Below are positions 11,463 through 24,700 of a stretch of 64,000 nt of DNA, piece by piece. This DNA comes from Nelumbo lutea (taxonomy: Eukaryota; Streptophyta; Magnoliopsida; Proteales; Nelumbonaceae). Location: the NCBI GenBank assembly GCA_022828595.1, contig JAKGHH010000004.1, positions 23,258,372 through 23,322,371 on the forward strand. Reading direction: 5' to 3'. The notes under the pieces are model-generated. The model searched no databases, had not been told where the DNA came from, and saw nothing but the letters and a program-made list of their open reading frames with translations. Within the stretch, counting starts at the first letter, position 1, and each line of letters opens with the position of its first letter. Made by a program: the position numbers and the translations under genes.

Positions 11463-12115
11463 TAGGGGTATTCATGATTCTGCTAATCAAACTGTGGGGC
11501 ATTTTTTGAAATCAAATCGGGATTATCGGTTTTTGGAAAATTGGTAACCTGAATTGAATCGAAGCCAATCAGTTAACCATCAGTTCGATTCGTTGGTTTT
11601 TTTTATAATATATATTATAAAAATATAATAAAAATTTATAAATATATAATATTTATATTTTAAATAATAAATAATAAATAATATATTATAAATATACATA
11701 TTTATATATAATACATATTTATTAATTTATAATATATAAAAAGATAAAATATATAGGAAAATCTATGATATGGAAAAGATATGGTATGGAAAGAGTTTTG
11801 ACCAATCAAAACCTACCCATGAATTTTGATAAGTAACACCTCATTCGTTACCAAATTTATGACTCGAGTTAATTGGTTAGGTGTTTTTCAAATATCATAT
11901 CTTTTCTATATCATAGTTGAATATATATAATATACATATATATAGAAATATATGTATACCAATTGGTTCGTCTAACCATTGATTTTCCATATTGGCTAAC
12001 CAAAATCGAACTGACACCTTTAGTTTTTTAAAAACATCGAACCGACTGGTTCGGTTAACCAAATTTTCAGTTCGATTTCAATTGGTTCATTTTTTTTGTT
12101 TTTTGCTTACCCCTA
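11463..12115. mobile_element. Non-autonomous hAT element, 653 bp
   Basis: Ends are TAGGGGTATTC and GCTTACCCCTA. They are flanked by 8-bp target duplications CTTGTATT (11455-11462) and CTTATATT (12116-12123), which match at 7 of 8. Subterminal CGAACTGG/CCGACTGGTTCGG words face inward around a very AT-rich core. No transposase is present. A second small element sits inside at 11763-11916. Confidence 0.75.
11763..11916. mobile_element. Small MITE nested in the 653-bp hAT element
   Basis: CTATGATATGGAAAAGATAT at the left end is mirrored by ATATCTTTTCTATATCATAG at the right, an inverted repeat of about 20 bp with one or two mismatches. A diverged relative lies at 57678-57812. Confidence 0.6.
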
Positions 12116-12787
12116 CTTATATTCAGATTTCATAAACTATATCTAATTATCAAAATTTCAATGTTTTATAAAATACATTGATTTAGTATATAAAATTTAT
12201 GAATATAAAATATAATTTTATACATTATATCATTATATAATAAATTCAATACTCTATATTTATATTAACATTATACATATAAGTTAAAAATCAATTTAGT
12301 TATTTATTTATTTGAATTTCTTTCTTTATTTAAAAATGAAGCGGAGTTGGATAAAATCTGAATCAATCCAAGGTCCCAAATCTGATGAGATTCGGATATT
12401 GCTAAATCCAATTCGAATATGGCCTCTACTCGGTTACTCCTAGAGGCTAGATCCGTTTGAAAAACCCGGCCAGGAAAAGTTATACTTACATTCCAAGGAT
12501 AGGATAGGAAACGGGAAAATTCCGGAAATTCTTTCACTGTCCTTGCATCCAAACACTGCCCTTGAGTCAGCTCCTCGGCTCTGCGCTCTTTAGTCTTTGG
12601 ACATTGTTCACGTTTCTCAAGGCTCAAGCTTCCACATATCTAATATTCTCTCTTTGGAAAAAAAAGAAAGGGAAATCTTAGCTATACTACACCTCTGCAA
12701 CTCCGCTCAGAAATTTACGTTCAATGTCAAGGCACAACATGAAACCCTAGCGTCTGCACCATTTGAGTTTCCAGAGCATAAAGGGAT
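12116..12787 (+). promoter_or_regulatory. Upstream region of the SLH-domain gene
   Basis: AT-rich DNA to about 12340 gives way to mixed-composition sequence with no conserved frame up to the ATG at 12788. It probably holds the promoter and 5' untranslated region. I cannot place the transcription start. Confidence 0.4.
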
Positions 12788-15700
12788 ATGGGTTTTTCTC
12801 TTTCTCCTTCATCGCCCTTTCTCTCCATCGACAATCGCTCTGGCTTGCGCCGTTGCGATCTGCCAATCTTCGGCTATTCGAATCCAATTGTAAATTTTTA
12901 CATTTCGAGGCACCGGAGAGTATGTTTGTCTGCATCGGTTGCGGAGAGAAGAATGGAAGCTTCTTGGTTGACTCCAGAAGGAAATGCTAGCGACGATTAT
13001 GGTGGTTGGGCGGTTATCGAAACGCAAGTCGAGAAGAAGAAAGGTTACTATGGTTTGCATTATTAACTAAATTTAAGATTTTTTGTGTAGTCTTCTTTAT
13101 CTTGTTCAGAAATTGTGCTCGATAATCTTCTACAGTTCAATAATTTTGTAATCTTCTGTACAGGTTCTCCAACATTTCTCTTGGCGAGCATTGGGACTTC
13201 AATTGCAATCGCATTAATGGCAATTACGCACTTCTCACTTGCAAGAAATGGTCAGTTAATAATATGGGTTATTTAGGATTTGTTTGTAGATTGCTGTCAT
13301 GGATTTGTTTCAATTATGTACCATAAGAGCTATTCTTAATCCAAGATGAACGTCAACAAGTAAATATATTATTCTGTAGCATTTATAATTCCTTGATATA
13401 TTATAAGTTTTTTATATTTTTTGGGGAGCGGGGGCGCGGGGGAGGGTTTATTGGTTATAAAGGATTTTGAATCTTGATTAATTGATAGGTTTTTTCAGGT
13501 TTCAAGTTTAAGTTTGTCACATTGCAAGATCTACAAGGCATATTAAAGCCGTCCACTTCAGAAGTATCCGATGCAAGTCCCGTGGTGTCGCAGGGAGAAA
13601 CAGAACCTTCGTTTGCTGAAACAAGTGAAACCACTGCATCAGGTGTGTTTTTTTGGTAATAAAAATAATATTTTATTAGAAAATGGATCAAGATAATACA
13701 AAGAAAGGTGACCAGCAGTTATTATTTTATTTTATTTTTGATCAGCTGGTGACCAGCAGTTATTTACTATTAGTTCGATGGTTTGCAACGGCATTTTTTT
13801 TAATTGTTCTCCATTACTATTGCTTTATTGATTGGTGCAATTATTGTTTCTTTCAACATTATTTCTTTCTCATGATATGGTGATAGAGCAGTGATCAAGG
13901 GAAATGTGGTGGTTGAGTGGGTATTGGAACTTTTGAGTTAGACGTGTTATCAAAATTTGTTCTACTTAGGTGGAAGTAGTAAGAAGTGATTTAAGCACCC
14001 ATAATTTGATGATGGATATGGCAGTATGGCAAAATAGGATTCATGTAACTGGGAGCCTGGGACAAGGCTTAGATGATGATGATGATGATGTTGTGTTGTC
14101 GAATTTTGTTAGGAGTCATTGCTTATTTTCTTTGAGGAGGCAAACAGCATGCTATCATTATCTCTTTATGATTTCATTGCCTACATTTCAATCTAAGAAG
14201 AGTTATTCTGAGGGTCAAGTTAAACAGCAGAGCAACTTCAATGACTCGGTCCAGATTTGAAAAACTTGACTAGTTGAGCAACTGTGATTAGAAGGATGCG
14301 GAATGTTCTATTTGCCTGAAGTAACTTAAGCAAGACCTGCTGTACTTGACCAGCTGAACTCTGCGTTGTTTAACCAGTCAGAGCAGCCCACATGACCCCC
14401 CCCCCCCCAGATGCAAAGCATCCTTAAACGTGTAAGAAGATGGATGTGTTAAGCTGGCATGCCACACACTTAACATTTTTATTTTACTTTTTTAATAAAA
14501 AAAAGATTAACCAAAAGGCTAAATGTCAAAACCCCTTTTTCAGAGGAGCCTGAAGAAAGTTAGAATCTGGTGATGGGAGAACTACAGAGCCTTACAAATG
14601 CAGCAAGACATGAATGATGAATTCTTAAGGTCTGCTGAGGACAGTTGTAACTTAGAACCTCTGAACAAAGAACTTGAGGCAAGGGCTTGCCTCAGAAACA
14701 GCATAAAAAAGCATGCTATAATTATTTTGTTGTGGAAACCAAATGCAAAAGGATCTTGAAGTGCTTTCTTTCCAAGTCTAGTCTATGTTTGAGACAAATG
14801 AGCTCACTAGTCAAGATTTGCAGAATCTTCCCAACCATGTTTTGAGGAGTTTCTGGAAATGGTGGACTGGTATGTTGCTGTATGACAGGAGAAGTATAAA
14901 ACAAGCATGAAAGGAAGTCAAACAATGGGTCATGTATCTTAAAAAACTTAGAAAGAATCAGCTTCTTGCTAGGTTCCCGTTCTTCCACTTCAGAAAGTTC
15001 TGGCAAAATTGAAAAGCTCGGGGGGCATATGCTGATATAGTTGCAGATACAGATGATCCAGATTGGAATTGGTGGACTGATATGATGCTTTATGACAGGA
15101 GAAGTATAAAACAAGCATGCAAGGAAGTCAAACAATTGGTCATGTATCTTAGAAAACTTAGAAGAATTGGCTTTTTTGTTTTAGAGAACAAAATTATACA
15201 TATTAGCAAACATCCTCTAAGTTTTCATTTGTAATGAATCACCATTTTGCATTTATAATTATGATTATGGAATCATATCATTTGCTGCTTGCTTCTTGGT
15301 TCACTCTTGCTATCCATGATTTTTTTTATCAGCACTATCCATGAATTTTTTTCACTAATGCTACAAATTGATTTCATTATCCACTTCAACTTATTGCCTT
15401 TATGTTGTATGTTGTGTACTTAATTTCAGTCATCTTCCCACCTTTTCTTCTCTTTCAAGAGACTTGTTCAAATTATCACAGCATGATCTTTCTCTTCTTT
15501 GCCTTCTTTTATTTCTCAGTGTCTGTAGAAAAGCTGAAACGCATTGTTATTCCGGTTGCTGCGGATTCTGTTCAACAGGAAGCTCTACTAGTTTTAAAGA
15601 AGTTGAAGGTTCGTTTCTGGAAATATAGAAGCCTTTTCTGTTTTCCCTATGCAGAAGCTTTAGTTTTCTACCAACATTCTGCTGATTCTTTCTTGTGCTG

Positions 15701-18700
15701 TAAGTTGTTTACAGGATCTACCATATTTTCTCCCTTGTTGTTACATGTAATTACCATGCTTAAAAATGTCTTGTTTTAGAAGTTTAGATTTGTGGAAAAT
15801 TCTTACCATTTTCCAGGGAGGAGAGTTAACTTTTTCTCAAATTATTTAAATGTGAACAATGTTTTAAAATTCTGAGGCATGATGCAAGGTTTTCCACTAC
15901 TTGGAGTTCAGAACACAAGAGGTGTAACCACCTAAATAGTAGGAAGAGAATGAAAAAGGAGTTCCTTTTTTTTTCTTATTTCTTTTCAATGAAAGATGTT
16001 TTGTATTAAGAAAAATGAGGATACATAATGTTAGCTGAAAGGGGGTTCTTTGAAGATTGCTTGCTTGCTGCAGTGGAGACAGAACTCCCTAGCGCAAGAA
16101 ACCACAATGGCTTCATTAGAAAGGTGTTGGGGGACTTCCCTTCCCTCTCCTTTCCTTTCCTGTTCTTTCTTTCTTTCTTTTATTTTCTTGTCTTTTCTTT
16201 ACCTTTCTTTCTTTCTTTTTCAATGAGGTGTACCAGAAGTGTACACCTCATGCAAAAGGTGTTTTGAGGTTCACAACTTAGAGGCATCAGCGCCTTCGGC
16301 ATATGCCTGAGGGCATTTTGAGGGTGCCTCTCCTGGAGGCACACCTCCAGGTGCATGCCTCGCATGCTTTTTGAAACATTGAATGTGAAGTGTGTATAAA
16401 CATGAAATAGTTTGTGATAGGGCAAATACGTGTCTAGGCAAGTGTAGGCACTCTCACCCTGTGTGTTAGAGGATTGGATTTTTAGGGAACATTTTAATTT
16501 GATTGCTAATTGGTGTATGGTGATGCTAGCAACACTCACTTCAGTATTTATGATTTGAATGTATGCTATAATATAGACATGTAAAATTGTAAATAACTCT
16601 TAATAGTGTATGTGAGAATACTGAACTGAAAGTGGAGAAAGGCGAAAAACAACCATAAGTTGTGGAAAGCAAGATAATTTTAGGGATTCAAGGAAAGCCA
16701 GAAAGGGGATAGAGACAAAGGAAGCAAAAAACAACCAAGACATCAATGAGATGCAATAGAGGGCTTAAAGAAGAGCTGGTGTTGATATTCTGCCTGTGAG
16801 GTTGTGGGAAAGAAGAGGGAAGCTCTTACTTGATTTAACTATTCACCTTTTTTTTTCTTTAAATACTTCATGATTTCAACTTTTGCTTTTACATTTATCG
16901 GATCTGATTTTATTGTGGAAAGTAGGAGAACAATGTATTGAATAAGGAAATAATGAATAATCCACAAAATTCCAACCTGACAAAAAAAGAATCTATGCAT
17001 TCCAAGGATCAAACAAACAAACTTTAGTATTCCCTGCTCATACATAAAAAGAAATATGAAATTAGAATGATAGAGGCCCTGTTTGATTTTTAAGTGGTTG
17101 TTAAAAGAAGTACTTGTTGCACAAGTACTTTTTAGAAGTACTTATTTTAACAACCACTTAAGGCTGTTTGGTGACCCACTTGCCAAATCACTTATTATGT
17201 TTTTAAGCACTTATTGGGGTGGGGATGTTTGATAAGCTACTTTCCCCATAAGTGCTCATATTGACACAAATGACAATTTTACTCATTTCACTCATACATA
17301 TATACAATGCTTTTCACATGTTATACTATACATTTCAATGAAAAAATGCCACATCATGACAACTGAGAGCCCATGTGGACCAACACGTGAATCGCCATAT
17401 GGACCCAATTAATAATAATAATAATAATAAATATAATAATAATAATAATAATAATAAATATAATAATAATAATAGGAAATTCAGATTAAAATATGATAAT
17501 CTTAACTATACATATAAATCAATAATATGAAATTCAGATTATTCAAGAAAATAAAAATAACACCACCAATATCAAATTAAAAAAAATAAAATAGGATAAT
17601 ATTAACTATGCATATAAATCAACAAAAAAATAAAATATGATAATTTTAACTATACATATAAAATAATAATAGGAAATTCAGATTGTTCAAGAAAAAAGAA
17701 AAACACCACCAATATCAAATTAAAAATAAAAAATAAAATAGGATGACTAAATTTGGATTATTCAAGAAAATAAAATAGGCTAGATAATATTAAAAACAAC
17801 ACCAACAAAAATTCATGAAAAAATCACAAATGTTCACACTTAGAATATATTCACACAAGTATTCATATCAAATAAAGAAAAAAATTCAATCTCAATTGAA
17901 TATAATATATTCACACAAATATTCATTCAACTTCAGCAAATTTTCACACAAATATTCATCTAACTCATGCAAATTGTTTGCATGATTTCTAACAAAAAAA
18001 AAAAAAACACCCAAAAGAATTTCGGATTTGTCAACAAAAAAATCGAACCAGAGAAATAACCATCCAAAAAACCCCCCAAAAAAAACCAAACATGGAAGGG
18101 AGGAGTTTGGGCGACTTCACCTTCTAGTTGCCGGCGGCTAGACGGTGGGATATCGCCATTGAAGTCGCCCAAACATAGATCTGCGACCAGAGAGAGAGAG
18201 TTTCAGACTTCAGAAAAATGCAAAAAAATTTCACAAATCGATGGAATACTAAAGAAACATAAAGGTAAGAGAAAAACGACAGGTCCACTGGCTGTTTTTT
18301 GCTCACCATCGAACGTCGCCGGTGGACCTGCAATCAAACGCTGTTGCTGCTTGTTGTAGGGTTTCGAATGGAAGAAGATGATAAACTCGAGCAGGGGTAG
18401 TTTTGTAATTTGTTACAGAATAGGAAGTAAATACTAGGGAGATATGATCTACCTTGATTGTAGGACTGATTTGTAGGAATTTAATTAGTCTTCTTTCCTA
18501 ACATAGAATTTGTAACTTGTGTATATACATACGAGATTGATGAATACATATAACAAATTCTTCTTCCTCTGTTTACTCTTGTTTTACATGGTATTAGAGC
18601 ATCTAGTCTCTGCCTGCCCTTTCGTTTTTTTTTTCCCCTAAGTAAACAGTAGGTAGAGGAAAAATTTTTGGGTGTTTCGGGTCACCTCCTTGGAGTAGTT

Positions 18701-21700
18701 TTTTTTTTTTACTCTCACCGCCCATCTAGGAAGAAGCGTTGCCCGCCAATCGGAGGTTCTGCAAAGTCCGATAGTTAGCAGCCCTGCGCGTGTGTCTCAC
18801 GTGCCGCCTAAAGATTCTGCCACAGTCACACGCGCCCGCGTGTGGAGGTGCATATGTCGCCGGAAAATTTTTCGGTCGTTGTCTTTTGGCTCGCCTCGTC
18901 CTGTATATCACATATTTGTGCTTTGTTACGTGCATATCCATTCTGGTGTTTTCAACAAGTGTGCTCTATTGATTTTCGATGTTCAAAATATTATGTTTAT
19001 TTGAATTTTGAGATTATGGCAGACAAGAAATCAGTAGTTATGTCGGATGTTGTTCCAATGATGTAAAAAATAACTGAGCATAAGCTCAATGGCTCTAATT
19101 ATCTGGATTGGAGTAAAACTGTTCAACTATATACTATGGATAACCATTTGACTGATGACCCTCCTAATGATGACTCGAGAAAGTCTTGGTTGAGGGAGGA
19201 TGCTCGTTTGTTCTTGTAGATACGCAACTCCATTGAAAGTGAGGTGGTTGGTTTAGTCACCCACTGTGGATTTGTTAAGGAATTAATGAACTATCTAGAG
19301 TTCTTGTACTCCGGAAAGGGGAATATTTCCCGCATTTATGATGTGTGCAAAGCCTTTTACAGGGCTGACAAAGGCGATAGATCTCTTACAAGCTATTTCA
19401 TGGATTTCAAGAAAACATATGAAGAACTTAATATGTTGCTTCCGTTTAGTACTGATGTGACTTTTCAACAAGCTCAACGAGAAAAGATGGTTGTTATGAG
19501 TTTTTTAGTTGGCCTACCTTCTGAATTTAAGACTGCTAAATCTCAGATTCTTTCCAGTTCAGAGATCTCTTCTCTACAAGATGCTTTCAGTAGAATCCTT
19601 CGTATAGAAAGTTCTCCACCTTTTCAGCCTAGTAATGCCCTTGTCAGTCGCAATAATACATCTAAATCAGGGAGACAACAATACATGAGTGGTAGTGGTA
19701 GAGGATCCAACAATAATGACAGGTCAAGTAACTATGACAAGAATATTAATACTCGTGGACAGGAGTCAGGAGAGATAGTGTGTCATTACTGTCATAAGCC
19801 AGGACATATGAAGCGGGATTGTAGGAAGTTGTAGAATAAGAAAACTCAGTCTGCCCACATTGCGTCCACCACGGATACTTCTGAGAAGTCTGTTATGATA
19901 TCTGTAGATGAATATGCCAAATTTGCTCAGTACCAAGAATCATTGAAACCTCAATCTACTCCTATTATTGCGATCGTCGAGTCAGATAACCCAATACTTG
20001 TCTTGTTTCCTCATCTTCAAAATGGGTCATTGATTCTGGAGCTACAGATCATATGACAGGTAATTCAAGTCTGTTTTCTACCTTTCAGTCACATAAATCT
20101 ACCTCTCCTGTTACTTTAGTAGATGGGTCAACATCTTGTGTTATTGGGTCTGGCACAATTAGTCCAACACCATCACTTCTTTTGTCATCTTTTCTTAGTT
20201 TACCTCAGTTATCATTTAATTTAATTTATGTTAGCAAACTCACTCGTACCCTTAATTGTTGTGTCTCATTTTTTCCTGATTATTGTTTATTTCAGGATCT
20301 TACGATGAAGAAGATTATTGGTAAGGGACATGAGTCTGGAGGTCTTTACATCCTTGATACACAATTTCTAAGATCCATAGCTTGTTCTGGAGTTGTAACC
20401 CCTTTTGAAGCACATTGTCGGTTGGGCCACCCCTCTCTCCATGTGTTAAAGCAAATTTGTTCTCAATTTCAGAGTTTGTCGTCATTAAATTGTGTCTTGT
20501 CAGTTTGCTAAACACCATCGTCTTAGTTCGAGTCCTAGAGTCAATAAACGAGCTAATGCTCCTTTTGAATTAGCCCATTCAAATGTTTGGGGTCCGTGTC
20601 CAGTTGAATCCAAAACTGGGTTTAAGTATTTTGTTACTTTTGTTGATGATTACTCTCGTATGACATGGTTATATTTAATGAAAAATTGTTCTGAGGTGTT
20701 TTCTCATTTTTCTGCTTTCTGTGCTGAAGTTAAAACTCGATTTAATGTTTCTGTACAAATATTGAGAAGTGATAATGCTAAGGAGTACTTGTCAGAATCC
20801 TTTCAAACTTACATGCTTCAGCATGGCATTCTTAATCAAACTTCTTGTGTAGATACACCATCCCAAAATGGGGTTGCTGAATGAAAAAATAGACACCTTC
20901 TTGAAACTGCAAGAGTTTTGTTATTTCAAATGAAGGTTCCTAAACCTTTCTGGGCTGATGCAGTTTCCACAGCATGTTTTTTTATTAACCGTATGTCTTC
21001 GTCTGTTCTTCAGGGTAAGACTCCTTATCATGTTCTGCTTCCAAATAAAACACTGTTTCCTATTGAGCCTAGGGTGTTTGGGTGTACATGCTTTGTTCGG
21101 GATGTTCGTCCTCAGGTTACCAAACTAGATCCAAAATCTTTGAAGTGTGTTTTTCTTGGGTATTCTCGTGTTCAAAAAGGGTATAGATATTATTGTCCTA
21201 CTCTTCACAGATATATTGTGTCAGCTGTTGTTAATTTTCTAGAAGATACACCTTTCTTTCCATCTACTCTTCATTCAAGTCAGGGGGAGGATGATGATTT
21301 GTTAATCTATACTGTCACATCATCTGTTTCACATCCTATTGAATCTGCTCCTGATAGGCCTAAGCCACCTACAGTACAGGTTTATTCTCGGTGACCAACC
21401 CCTCCGTATCCATGTCCTGCACCAGCTCCTTCGTCAGCAAATCCACTCAACTGATCCTGTTCCTTCGTCATCAGAACCAATCTCTAATGATGATCTTCCT
21501 ATTGCTCTTCGTAAAGGCAAGCGTAAGTGTACTTATCAAGTATCTTCATTTGCGTCTTATAATCATTTGTCGTCATCTTCTTGTTCTTTTGTTGCATCTC
21601 TTGATTCTATCTCTGTTCCTAAGACTGTTAAAGAAGCCCTTTCTCACCTTGGATGGCATAATGCTATGATTGAGGAGATGAATGCTTTAGAGGACTATGG

Positions 21701-24700
21701 TACTTGGACCTTGGTAAATTTACTTGCAAATAAGAAGGCTATTGGGTGTAAATGGGTGTTTACAGTTAAAGTCAATCCTGATGGGTCCATTGCCCGATTG
21801 AAAGCCCGTCTTGTTGCTAAAGGATATGCTCAGACTTATGGAGTGGATTATTCTGATACCTTTTCTCCTGTTGCTAAACTTCTGTCAGGTTGTTTATTTC
21901 TATGGCAGCTACTTATAATTGGCCCCTTCATCAGTTAGACATCAAGAATTCTTTTCTTCATGGGGATCTTCAGGAGGAAGTTTTGGAGCAACCACCTAGC
22001 TTTGTTGCTCAAGGAGAGTATGGGAAAGTTCGCTATCTTCATAAGTCTCTGTACGGGTTGAAGCAGAGTCCTCGCGCCTAGTTTGGAAAGTTTAGTCAGG
22101 CAATCGAGAATTTTGGTATGAAGAAAAGTAAGTCTGATCATTCTGTTTTCTTCAAGCACTCTGCTGCCGGCATCATTTTGTTAGTTGTGTATGTGGATGA
22201 TATTGTCATTACTAGGAGTGATACTACAGGGATTTCATCCCTTGAATCCTTTCTCCACACTCTATTTCATACCAAAGATTTGGGAATGTTGAAATACTTC
22301 TTGGGTGTTGAGGTAACAAGAAGCAAGAAGGGAATATTCTTATCTCAAAGGAAATTGCGTATTCAATTAGTGTGGTGAGTCAGTACATGTTCTCTCCAAC
22401 AATTAATCACTGGACAGCTGTAGAACAAATTTTGTGCTACTTAAAAGGAGCACCTGGGCAAGGAATTTTGTATGACAATCATGGTCATACTGGAATTGAA
22501 TGTTTTTCAAATGTTGACTGGGCAGGATCCTAGGAAGATTGAAGGTCTACTTCAGGCTATTGTGTATTTGTTGGAGGGAATTTAGTTTCATGGAAAAGCA
22601 AGAAGCAGAATGTTGTCTCACGTTTGAGTGCAAAATCGTAATATGGAGCTATGCCCAAGTCTGTGTGTGAAATAATGTGGATATATCAACTTTTGACTGA
22701 AGTAGGTCTTAAAACTTCAGTACCAGCCAAGTTATGGTGTGATAACCAAGCTACTCTTCACATTGCATCTAATCCTGTTTTTCATGAACGAACTAAGCAT
22801 ATCGAGATTGATTGCCATTTCGTTCGTGAAAAGATTCGGCAAGGTTTGATTTCCACAGGTTATGTGAAAACAGGAGAACAACTGGGAGATATCTTCACGA
22901 AGGCTCTTAATGGGGTCCGGGTTGATTATCTTTGTAACAAGCTGGGCATGATTAATATCTATGCTCCAGCTTGAGGGGGAGTGTTACAGAATATGAAGTA
23001 AATACTAGGGAGATATGATTTACCTTGACTGTAGGACTGATTTGTAGGAATTTAATTAGTCTACTTTCCTAACATAGAATTTGTAATTTGTATATATACA
23101 TACGAGATTGATGAATACATATAGCAAATTCTTCTTCTTCCTCTGTTTACTCTTGTTTTACATCATTAAAGAAAAACAGGGACAGGTTTGTCCCATTCGA
23201 ATGAAGTACTTCTTCAAAAAGTGTTGAAAAAAAAGCCACATCCATGTCACTTTTTTAAGAAGTACTTTTTTAAACAATAAGTACTTCTTACCCCCTTTTT
23301 ACCGAACACCCATAAGTACTTAAAAACCACTTAATGTATAGTCCCATGTCTTAAAAGAAGTACTTCCTAAAAGTGAAATCAAACAGGAGCAAAGATACGA
23401 ACAACATAAACTGCCTGAAATTTTCGAGTGCCTTGACTGATATAAGCCAAAATGAGATTTTCTAGATTTTTTTTTTTTTTAATTATTGGTAGCATTGTAA
23501 CCTCATTTGAATACACAGCTGTTAAGAAAAATATGTTCTGCCCTGTTCCATGGTGTACTCCACCGGGGGGGGGGGGTACTTCAGCCTTCTTTAGCATCAG
23601 ATAAAGTCAACCCAGAGTCCCAACAGTGGGAGTTGATTATCATTAAAGTTAGCACTGGAGAATTTCAAAGGTTTATCAACCAAATCTATCATTGGAGAGC
23701 AATTTAGAATTGCTAGACCCCACCATTTTAAACTTCAAAGAATGCACCTTTTGAACAGTTCTTTCCATTCCACAATCTTCCATTACTGATTTTGTTATCA
23801 GTTGATAGATTTCTATACTGGTGTGCTCGAAGCTTTAAATCCAGTTCTGAGCATATGCTTAATTGGATTAAGATGAACAGATAATTGAAGGTGATGTTAA
23901 GGGCAATGAGTTGTGTACAAGGAGGGAATATGCAAGATGGCTAGTCAAAGCAAATTCAGTGCTGGAAAGGTAATCAAAGCATTCTTGTGGGTGGAGACAG
24001 ATGGTACTTTTAAGTTTTCAACATGCACAATAATTACATGAAAACATTTCACATTTCTGGCTCAGTAACAACTGTGCCTGATTTCTTTCTTTGTGCTAAA
24101 CATAGGAATCTGAAGCATCGAATTATTCCATCATTGTTACTTGCTGGTTCTCTGGTTGGTGCATTTGATGATGTGAATGACAAAGACCCAGATTTTTGGT
24201 ACATTCAAGGTGAGATTCTGCTGGAAGAAAATGTCCACCCTAATACCAAATGTTTCTATTTGAGCGACAAGTCTAACTTTTTCCAATTAACTCACAATTG
24301 AAAAGCCCTTGCGGAGGCTGGGATAATTCCAAGCAAGCTATCAGGGAAGAATAATTTTTCTGGGCAGGATGGTTTGAAAAGCCAAGGAAGCAATGTTTTT
24401 CTTCCTCAGAGGTACTTATAACGCCCCATCTTTTATCTTTTATCCCTCCAGTAATTTGTTTTTCGTTTTGGAGCCTTTTGTTTCTAAATGATGGATAATA
24501 TTTATATGTTGCTGCAGTTTCATAACTCGTATGGATCTTATAAACTGGAGAGCTCAAATAGAATACTCATCTATTGCAGAGCTAGAAGAAAAGGTACTAT
24601 AATATACACATCATCTATGTTTTCCATTTTGAACTTCTTTTCTTTTTCCTGGTAGTACTTTCAGAAGGGTAGTTAGATCTGAAGTCGAAACTTCTGAAGT

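Larger units (their letters stand above)
18411..23162 (+). mobile_element. Copia LTR retrotransposon, complete ends, inactivated coding
   Basis: Paired LTRs (18411-18588 and 22982-23162) start TGTTACAGAAT and end TTGTTTTACA. The primer-binding site TGGTATTAGAGCATC starts at 18589. The purine tract TTGAGGGGGAG directly precedes the 3' LTR. Flanking pentamers are TAATT and TCATT, matching 4 of 5. By eye the LTRs differ at about 7 substitutions plus one 3-bp gap over about 178 bp (around 4 percent), implying a moderately old insertion. Domain order gag, protease, integrase, RT, RNase H defines it as Copia. Confidence 0.95.
17074..23390. mobile_element. hAT-like non-autonomous element split by a Copia retrotransposon
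   Basis: The left end GGCCCTGTTTGATTTTTAAG and the right end AAGTGAAATCAAACAGGAGC are inverted relatives sharing CCTGTTTGATTT. Both ends carry subterminal AAGTACTT/AACCACTTAA words; the left 90 bp folds back on itself (TTAAGTGGTTGTTAAAA against TTTTAACAACCACTTAA). Flanking 8-mers AATGATAG and AAAGATAC agree at 6 of 8, so the duplication is only tentative. Removing the Copia (18411-23162) leaves an element of about 1.56 kb with no transposase. It includes a TAA microsatellite (17411-17474), degenerate AT-rich repeats (17475-17770) and a GC-richer stretch at 18090-18350. Confidence 0.55.

Noticed and set aside
13970..14260. 96-residue frame with an Asp run on the + strand
   Set aside because: It lies in SLH intron 3 and the Asp run comes from a GAT microsatellite; no known motif.
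14722..15135. 137-residue frame on the - strand with an internal repeat
   Set aside because: The repeat is at the DNA level (two copies of a block), and the + strand reads more protein-like; it is treated as an antisense shadow.
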